Shown in pieces: positions 20,887 through 25,857 of a stretch of DNA of 25,857 nt (positions are counted from its first letter, which is position 1; each line of letters starts with the position of its first letter). This DNA comes from Flemingiibacterium sp045586505 (GTDB taxonomy: Bacteria; Bacillota; Clostridia; Oscillospirales; CAG-272), in contig JAZNAL010000046.1 in the NCBI GenBank assembly GCA_045586505.1, forward strand, positions 1 to 25,857, in the 5' to 3' direction. The notes under the pieces were generated by a model, which saw only the letters and a list, made by a program, of their open reading frames with translations, was not told the DNA's origin and made no database searches. A program made the position numbers and the translations under genes.

Positions 20887-21308
20887 TGGCTTGCGCGGTA
20901 AGATTCCATTTCGATGTTGACGGCTCCGACTTTTCGTCGGCGGGCGCAGCATCGGTAATGGTCAAAAAGAAACTGCGTCAGCTCGGTTATCCGCCTGATG
21001 TCATACGCAAGGTCTCCATCGCAATGTACGAGGGAGAGATAAACATGGTGATCCACGCAAACGGCGGTACTGCCGATGTGGAGGTGTCCGATGAGGAGAT
21101 TACGATAATTCTTTCCGACCGCGGACCGGGTATTCCCAATGTGAAGCTCGCGATGCAGGAGGGCTACTCAACGGCTCGCGAGAATATCAGAAACCTCGGT
21201 TTCGGAGCAGGTATGGGTCTTCCAAACATGAAGAAATATACAGATTCCATGGAGATCGATACCGTAGTCGGCGAGGGAACCACCATTACCATGAAGGTCA
21301 TGCTTTAA
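20886..21308 (+). CDS. RsbW-like GHKL ATPase / anti-sigma-type kinase
   Basis: 140 residues forming a single GHKL ATP-binding domain of the RsbW/SpoIIAB type. The N-box is AMYEGEINMVIHA (E49, N53). The Mg/ATP loop is DRGPGIPN (D78). The glycine-rich lid is GFGAGMGLPNM (105-115). It has no histidine phosphotransfer domain, so it would be a serine-type protein kinase or an ATP-binding switch rather than a classical sensor kinase. The start at 20886 overlaps the DRTGG stop and follows GAGGAT; a GTG at 20883 is possible. A partner anti-anti-sigma (STAS) protein is not in the window. Placement directly before the hydrogenase-like sensor suggests a signalling role. Confidence 0.87.
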   Translation: MACAVRFHFDVDGSDFSSAGAASVMVKKKLRQLGYPPDVIRKVSIAMYEGEINMVIHANGGTADVEVSDEEITIILSDRGPGIPNVKLAMQEGYSTARENIRNLGFGAGMGLPNMKKYTDSMEIDTVVGEGTTITMKVML

Positions 21309-21348
21309 AGGTTTTCTCTCTCAATTACATCACTGTATCGAGGTGCAT

Positions 21349-22704
21349 ATGAAAACAGATTACAAGCATTCGGTCTCACTTGATACCGAAAAATGTAAGG
21401 GATGCACAACTTGCTTAAAGCGCTGTCCCACCGAAGCGATCCGTATCCGTGACGGACACGCGGTCATCAACTCGGTGCGGTGCATCGACTGCGGTGAGTG
21501 CATCAGAGTGTGTCCATACAAGGCAAAAAAAGCGACGCATGATAGTCTGTCGGTCCTCGGTAATTACAAGTACAGGGTAGCGCTTCCCGCGCCGTCGCTG
21601 TACGGTCAGTTTGACAATCTTGACAATATTGGTTACATTATAAGAGGTCTTCTCGATCTCGGCTTCGACGATGTGTTCGAGGTAGCCTGCGCGGCAGAGC
21701 TTGTGAGTGCGTACACCCGCAAGTACATCACCCGCGAGGACGTAAAGAAGCCGATACTCAGCTCGGCGTGCCCCGCCATCACGCGCATCATCAGCATGAA
21801 TTATCCTTACCTTTGTGAGAATATCATGCCGATTCTGCCGCCTGTGGATATCGCCGCATTTCTCGCAAGGGAAAAGGCGATGCGTGAGCATCCCGAACTT
21901 AAGCCGGAGGAGATCGGCATAATATTCATCTCTCCATGTCCCGCAAAGGTAAGCTATGTTAAGAATTCCTTCGCAGGAGAACGGAATTACGTCTCAGCCA
22001 CCGTTTCGGTAAGGGATGTGTATTTCGCTCTACTTGATGTGATGAAGAAGCGAGAGGATGAGCCTCTTGAGATGACCGAATCCGGTATGATCGGTATCGG
22101 ATGGGCGTCCACCGGCGGCGAGTCCACGGCGATACTTAACGAGCGCTATCTTGCGGCTGACGGAATTGAAAACTGCATACGGGTTCTGGATCAGATCGAC
22201 AACTCAGATATGACAAATCTCGATTTCGTTGAATTAAACGCGTGCAGCGGCGGCTGTGTCGGCGGTGCGATGGCGGTGGCTAACCCCTACATTGCACAGG
22301 CAAGACTTCAATCGCTGAAGCGCTATCTCCCCGTTTCGCCCAACCGTCCCGCAAGCGAATGGATCCCCGACGAATACTTCCAGGAGAAGGACGTCGAGTA
22401 CAATCCCTACAGCCTGCTCTCGGACGACAGAAAGACGGCGATGCGGATGATGAGTGATATCGAGAAGCTGTGCGGTGAGCTGCCGGGACTTGACTGCGGC
22501 TCCTGCGGCGCGCCTACATGTATGGCGTTCGCGGAGGATATAGTCAAGAACGAGACCAATGTGGACGAGTGTACGATAATTATGCGTCAGATTTTCCACG
22601 AGTATCTTGAAAAACGGCGCGATGACGCGCTGATTGAACGGTTGAAGCCTCTTACGGGATTTCAAACTCAAAATACGGAGGATAACGGAAATGACGGTAA
22701 ATGA
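21349..22704 (+). CDS. HsfB-like, probably sensory, [FeFe] hydrogenase-domain protein
   Basis: 451 residues. The N-terminus holds two [4Fe-4S] ferredoxin motifs (C16/C19/C22/C26 and C45/C48/C51/C55). The central hydrogenase domain keeps the H-cluster cysteines C141 (SSACPAI), C197 (SPCPAKV), and C299 and C303 (NACSGGCVGGA). It has A140 where catalytic enzymes have the proton-transfer cysteine (TSCCP). The C-terminus has a further Fe-S motif LDCGSCGAPTCMAFA (C383, C386, C391) plus C408, and a charged tail. No PAS domain follows. This architecture resembles HsfB/HydS-type hydrogenases linked to sensing rather than bulk hydrogen production. The ATG at 21349 follows GAGG by 5 bases; a GTG at 21343 overlaps that site. 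It overlaps the next gene by 14 bases. Confidence 0.9.
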   Translation: MKTDYKHSVSLDTEKCKGCTTCLKRCPTEAIRIRDGHAVINSVRCIDCGECIRVCPYKAKKATHDSLSVLGNYKYRVALPAPSLYGQFDNLDNIGYIIRGLLDLGFDDVFEVACAAELVSAYTRKYITREDVKKPILSSACPAITRIISMNYPYLCENIMPILPPVDIAAFLAREKAMREHPELKPEEIGIIFISPCPAKVSYVKNSFAGERNYVSATVSVRDVYFALLDVMKKREDEPLEMTESGMIGIGWASTGGESTAILNERYLAADGIENCIRVLDQIDNSDMTNLDFVELNACSGGCVGGAMAVANPYIAQARLQSLKRYLPVSPNRPASEWIPDEYFQEKDVEYNPYSLLSDDRKTAMRMMSDIEKLCGELPGLDCGSCGAPTCMAFAEDIVKNETNVDECTIIMRQIFHEYLEKRRDDALIERLKPLTGFQTQNTEDNGNDGK

Positions 22705-23029
22705 GATAGCAAAGCACATTGGTGCCGAGCTTATCTGCGGGGACGCCGACAAGCCCTTTGAGGGTGTGTATGTCGGAGATCTGCTTTCCCGTGCCATGAG
22801 CCGTGTGGAAGCCGACAGCCTCTTTATAACGATTATGGCGAATACGAATATGATCGCGGTCGCGAGCCTCACCGAGGCGGCGGCAGTGATTCTGGCGGAG
22901 GGTGTAAAGCTCCCCGAGGAGGCAAAAGAAGCCGCCGAGGAGAACGGCATTACCGTGCTGACCTCGCCGCTTACGGCTTACGAGCTGTGTGTGCGTATTC
23001 ATGAAAGCTGCAAAGAGGGACGGCAATGA
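22691..23029 (+). CDS. DRTGG-domain protein (second copy)
   Basis: 112 residues, a single DRTGG-type domain (MTVNEIAKHIGAELICGDADKPFEGVYVGDLLSRAMSRV...LFITIMANTNMIAVASL). It closely parallels the first copy at 20533 but has only two cysteines. The VYVGDLLSRAM stretch is typical of this family. It overlaps the hydrogenase-like gene by 14 bases and the PHP gene by 4 bases (ATGA), so it is coupled on both sides. GGAGG lies 9 bases before the ATG. The ligand is unknown. It may be an adaptor between the hydrogenase sensor and the ATPases. Confidence 0.87.
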   Translation: MTVNEIAKHIGAELICGDADKPFEGVYVGDLLSRAMSRVEADSLFITIMANTNMIAVASLTEAAAVILAEGVKLPEEAKEAAEENGITVLTSPLTAYELCVRIHESCKEGRQ

Positions 23030-23766
23030 GCCGCTACCTCTGCGATCTGCACATTCATTCATGCCTCTCGCCCTGCGGCGACGATGACATGACTCCCGGC
23101 AACATTGCCGGTATGGCGGTGCTGAACGGACTTCAGATAGTGGCGCTCACCGACCATAATTCAGCAAAAAACTGCCCGAGCTTCTTTAAGGTGGCGAAGG
23201 CATACGGGCTTATACCGGTAGCGGGTATGGAGCTTACCACTGCGGAGGATATCCATGTGGTATGTCTGTTCCGAGACCTTGAGGCGGCGATGGATTTCGA
23301 CAAGTTTGTGGAATCCAAGCGTATGCCTATAAAAAATAAGCCTGAAATATTCGGAAGACAGCTGCTTATCGACGAAAATGACGAGATCTGCGGCGAGGAG
23401 GAGATACTTCTCATCAATGCGTCATCGCTTTCGCTGGAGGAAGCCTTCCGAGAGGTGATAGGGCGGGATGGTGTATGTTATCCGGCGCATATCGACCGAA
23501 GCTCAAACGGTATCATTTCCATGCTTGGCGATTTTCCGCCGGAGCCGAGATTTACTGCCTACGAGCTTAACGATATGGCGTCCTTCGGTGACTGCCGTTC
23601 CAGGTTTCCGATAATAACTGAGCGGGGACTCGTTCACGTTCAGTCGTCGGATGCACACTATCTCACCGATATTTCCGAGATGGGATTCCCGATAGAGCTT
23701 TTTGACGAGCCGTATTCCTCGGCGTTTGTCAGAAATCGGCTGATCGATTATCTGCTCGGACTTTAA
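23026..23766 (+). CDS. PHP-domain metal-dependent hydrolase/phosphatase
   Basis: 246 residues forming one PHP (polymerase and histidinol phosphatase) domain. Metal-binding motifs are visible in order: DLHIHSCLSPCGDDD near the N-terminus, LTDHNS (about 42-47), GMELTT (about residue 66), PAHIDR (about 153-158) and SSDAHY (about 207-212). Such proteins are phosphoesterases using two or three divalent metals. It starts inside the end of the DRTGG gene (ATGA). Between two GHKL ATPase genes it could be the phosphatase that reverses a kinase reaction, but this is inference; nucleotide or inositol-phosphate substrates are also possible. Confidence 0.9.
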   Translation: MSRYLCDLHIHSCLSPCGDDDMTPGNIAGMAVLNGLQIVALTDHNSAKNCPSFFKVAKAYGLIPVAGMELTTAEDIHVVCLFRDLEAAMDFDKFVESKRMPIKNKPEIFGRQLLIDENDEICGEEEILLINASSLSLEEAFREVIGRDGVCYPAHIDRSSNGIISMLGDFPPEPRFTAYELNDMASFGDCRSRFPIITERGLVHVQSSDAHYLTDISEMGFPIELFDEPYSSAFVRNRLIDYLLGL

Positions 23767-23779
23767 TGGGGGAAGAACA

Positions 23780-24337
23780 ATGGACGAGCTTTCGCTTTAT
23801 GTACTCGATATCACGATGAATTCGGTTCGCGCCGGAGCCACGGAGGTCAAGGTTGAGCTTCGCGAAGAAGGCGAATGGCTGTATTTTTCAGTGACCGATA
23901 ACGGATGCGGAATGCATGAGGAGCAGGTAAAGCGGCTCACCGATCCGTTCTTCACTACGAGAAAGACCCGCAAGGTCGGACTCGGAATACCGTTTCTTAC
24001 AATGCTGGCGGAAATGACCGGCGGAGGCGTTACGATCACCTCAAAGCATGAGTCGTTGGGGGAGGGTCACGGTACCACTACCACAGCTAAGTTCGGACGC
24101 CATCATATCGATTTTATCCCGCTCGGCGATATGGTCGATACCGTCAAGACCCTGATACAGGGCTCGCCTGACATAAACTTCACTTATATCCACAGCACCG
24201 AAAAGGGAGAGGTTACACTTTCCTGCAGTGAGATAAGGGAAGTGCTCGGCGAGGAGATCCCGCTTAATGAGCCCGAGATCCTTTCATGGATCGACGGAAC
24301 ACTTCGTGAACAGTACGAGGCACTTGAAACGGCATAA
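23780..24337 (+). CDS. Stand-alone GHKL (histidine kinase-type) ATPase
   Basis: 185 residues. The ATP-binding domain (about 1-110) has an N-box LDITMNSVRAGA, the D-box TDNGCGM (D40), the F-box DPFFTTRKTRKVGLGIPFL, and GHGTTTTAKFGR. No dimerisation/histidine-phosphotransfer domain, sensor or membrane segment is present. The rest (about 110-185) is an acidic domain I do not recognise. The sequence is closer to sensor histidine kinase ATPase domains than the RsbW-like protein at 20886. It is the last of the six inserted genes, 13 bases after the PHP gene and 45 bases before hndB. It may work with the DRTGG and hydrogenase-like proteins as a split kinase. Confidence 0.87.
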   Translation: MDELSLYVLDITMNSVRAGATEVKVELREEGEWLYFSVTDNGCGMHEEQVKRLTDPFFTTRKTRKVGLGIPFLTMLAEMTGGGVTITSKHESLGEGHGTTTTAKFGRHHIDFIPLGDMVDTVKTLIQGSPDINFTYIHSTEKGEVTLSCSEIREVLGEEIPLNEPEILSWIDGTLREQYEALETA

Positions 24338-24382
24338 AACAGTTAAAAATTTAAAATTCTTAATACAGAAAGGAAAATTACC

Positions 24383-24754
24383 ATGAAGTCACTTGAAGAG
24401 CTTAAGGCCATAAAGGCTAAGATGCAGGACAAGGTTGCACTCCGTACCTCCACCGGTGAAACCAGAATCGTTGTAGGTATGGCTACCTGCGGTATCGCTG
24501 CAGGCGCACGCCCTGTACTCAACGCTTTCGTTGAGGGCGTTAACGAGGCAGGTCTCAATGACAGCGTTATCGTTACCCAGACCGGATGCATCGGCATCTG
24601 CCAGTACGAGCCCGTTGTTGAGGTTTATGCAAACGGCGAAGAAAAGGTCACCTATGTTAAGATGACCGCTGAGCGCGCAAAGGAAGTTATCGAAAAGCAC
24701 ATTAAGGGCGGCAAGGTCGTTACCGAGTATACTATCGGCGCGGCTGCTAAATAA
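24383..24754 (+). CDS. hndB: HndB-like ferredoxin subunit of NAD-linked [FeFe] hydrogenase
   Basis: A 123-residue thioredoxin-fold [2Fe-2S] ferredoxin-like subunit. It has VGMATCGIAAGARPV (C36) and TQTGCIGICQYEPVVEV (C69, C73), the usual HndB signature. Only three cysteines are visible, so a fourth cluster ligand is missing or replaced; this is common in HndB-type proteins as far as I know. AAAGGAAA precedes the ATG. The coding sequence uses strongly preferred codons, like hndA and hndC. It lies 20 bases upstream of hndC. Confidence 0.92.
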   Translation: MKSLEELKAIKAKMQDKVALRTSTGETRIVVGMATCGIAAGARPVLNAFVEGVNEAGLNDSVIVTQTGCIGICQYEPVVEVYANGEEKVTYVKMTAERAKEVIEKHIKGGKVVTEYTIGAAAK

Positions 24755-24774
24755 TATAGGAGGAAAAAATACTT

Positions 24775-25857
24775 ATGATTCGTTCTCATGTACTGATTTG
24801 CGGCGGTACCGGCTGTACTTCTTCCGGTTCTGTTGCACTCCGTGACAAGCTTGCTGAGGAGCTGAAAGCTAAGGGCCTTGACGAGGAAGTCAAGATCGTC
24901 ATGACCGGCTGCTTCGGTCTCTGCGCTCTGGGCCCGATCATGATCGTATACCCCGAGGGAACCTTCTACTCCCGCGTTGAGGAAAAAGACATTCCCGAGA
25001 TCGTTGAGGAGCACCTTCTCAAGGGTCGTATCGTTGACCGTCTCGTTTACAATGACACCGGCGATGCTAATGTGGCTGCTGATGTTCATTCTTCCCTTAA
25101 CGACACCTTGTTCTACAAGAAGCAGAAGCGCGTAGCGCTCCGCAACTGTGGTGTTATCAACCCCGAAAACATCGATGAGTACATCGCAAGAGACGGTTAC
25201 TTCGCTCTTGAAAAGGTTCTCACCAAGATGACTCCCGATGATGTTATCAACACCATCCTCGAGTCCGGTCTCCGCGGACGCGGTGGCGGCGGCTTCCCCA
25301 CTGGCAGAAAGTGGCAGTTTGCTAAGGCTTCCGTTTCCGACAAGAAGTATGTTGTATGTAACGCCGACGAGGGTGACCCCGGTGCGTTCATGGACCGCTC
25401 CGTTCTCGAGGGCGACCCCCATGCACTTATCGAGGCTATGGCTATCGCAGGCTATGCAATCGGTGCTGACGAGGGTTATGTATACGTTCGTGCAGAGTAC
25501 CCGATCGCAGTTAAGCGTCTGACCATCGCTATCAACCAGGCTCGTGAATACGGTCTGCTTGGTAAGGATATCTTCGGTACCGGCTTCAACTTCGATATCA
25601 CTATCCGTCTCGGCGCAGGTGCGTTCGTTTGCGGCGAGGAGACTGCTCTTCTCACCTCTATCGAAGGTAACCGCGGTGAGCCCAGACCCCGTCCTCCGTT
25701 CCCGGCAGTTAAGGGCCTCTACGGTCAGCCCACCATCATCAACAACGTTGAGACCTATGCAAACATTCCTCAGATCATTCTCAAAGGCGTAGAATGGTTC
25801 ACCTCTATGGGTACTGAGAAGTCCAAGGGCACCAAGGTATTCGCTCTGGGCGGCAAG
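24775..25857 (+). CDS. hndC: HndC/NuoF-like NADH- and FMN-binding hydrogenase subunit (3' end outside window)
   Basis: The first 361 residues are present and open to the window edge. An N-terminal [2Fe-2S] thioredoxin-like domain has C9, C14, C46 and C50 (ICGGTGC, MTGCFGLC). The NuoF core follows, with LRGRGGGGFPTGRKW (FMN/NADH site), VVCNADEGDPGAFMDRS, GYVYVRAEYP and GAGAFVCGEETALLTSIEG. It oxidises NADH or reduces NAD+ and is the flavin site where electron bifurcation is proposed in HydABC-type hydrogenases. AGGAGG lies 11 bases before the ATG. The missing part should hold the 4Fe-4S N3-type motif and C-terminal ferredoxin repeats; the catalytic hndD is expected next. Confidence 0.95.
   Translation, partial: MIRSHVLICGGTGCTSSGSVALRDKLAEELKAKGLDEEVKIVMTGCFGLCALGPIMIVYPEGTFYSRVEEKDIPEIVEEHLLKGRIVDRLVYNDTGDANVAADVHSSLNDTLFYKKQKRVALRNCGVINPENIDEYIARDGYFALEKVLTKMTPDDVINTILESGLRGRGGGGFPTGRKWQFAKASVSDKKYVVCNADEGDPGAFMDRSVLEGDPHALIEAMAIAGYAIGADEGYVYVRAEYPIAVKRLTIAINQAREYGLLGKDIFGTGFNFDITIRLGAGAFVCGEETALLTSIEGNRGEPRPRPPFPAVKGLYGQPTIINNVETYANIPQIILKGVEWFTSMGTEKSKGTKVFALGGK

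Noticed and set aside
1..25857. CRISPR arrays, prophage genes or transposases
   Set aside because: No regularly spaced direct repeats, phage structural genes or transposase motifs were seen on either strand.

Overview
The window looks like a chromosomal segment of a strictly anaerobic, spore-forming Clostridia bacterium, probably an Oscillospirales/Ruminococcaceae-type gut lineage. This rests on a forespore sigma factor (SigG), a SpoIID-domain protein, a clostridial DUF4317 protein, a divergent second GyrB/ParE-like subunit and a large NAD-linked [FeFe]-hydrogenase operon. There is no prophage, insertion sequence with a transposase, or CRISPR array. Most genes have clear Shine-Dalgarno sites, and many promoters match the housekeeping consensus with 17-bp spacers, so operon boundaries can be read fairly directly.

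Layout. 1-240: start of trpS and a tRNA-Leu(GAG), both leftward. 314-2451: rightward DUF4317 gene and sigG, separated by a terminator. 2557-4226: leftward purH with its own promoter. 4472-5321: rightward secreted protein made only of S-layer homology repeats. 5457-8412: rightward unit of a secreted coiled-coil protein, a membrane-anchored SpoIID/LytB protein and a 50-residue membrane peptide carrying the OadB sodium-site motif. 8379-12290: leftward unit coaE, lytic transglycosylase, M18 aminopeptidase and KDPG aldolase-VOC fusion. 12358-13875: leftward unknown lipoprotein. 13915-15853: leftward tandem fumarylacetoacetate-hydrolase-family protein. 15954-17354: leftward MFS transporter whose leader holds a 158-bp inverted-repeat element. 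17375-19431: rightward ParE-like gene, apparently without its A-subunit partner. 19459-19800: non-coding stretch with a candidate structured RNA. 19837 to the end: hydrogenase operon, which runs off the right edge.

The hydrogenase operon is the most coherent system. hndA, hndB and hndC encode the NADH-linked diaphorase part of a multimeric, probably electron-bifurcating [FeFe] hydrogenase; the catalytic hndD is expected just beyond the window. Between hndA and hndB sit six genes in a tight, partly overlapping block: two DRTGG proteins, two stand-alone GHKL ATPases, a PHP-family hydrolase and a hydrogenase-like protein. The hydrogenase-like protein keeps the four H-cluster cysteines but has alanine at the proton-transfer cysteine position, as reported for sensory hydrogenases. 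I infer a hydrogen- or redox-sensing signalling module built into the hydrogenase operon. A near-perfect Rex operator lies just downstream of the operon promoter and would tie expression to the NADH/NAD+ ratio.

All assignments come from reading the sequence and from family knowledge. No database search was run.
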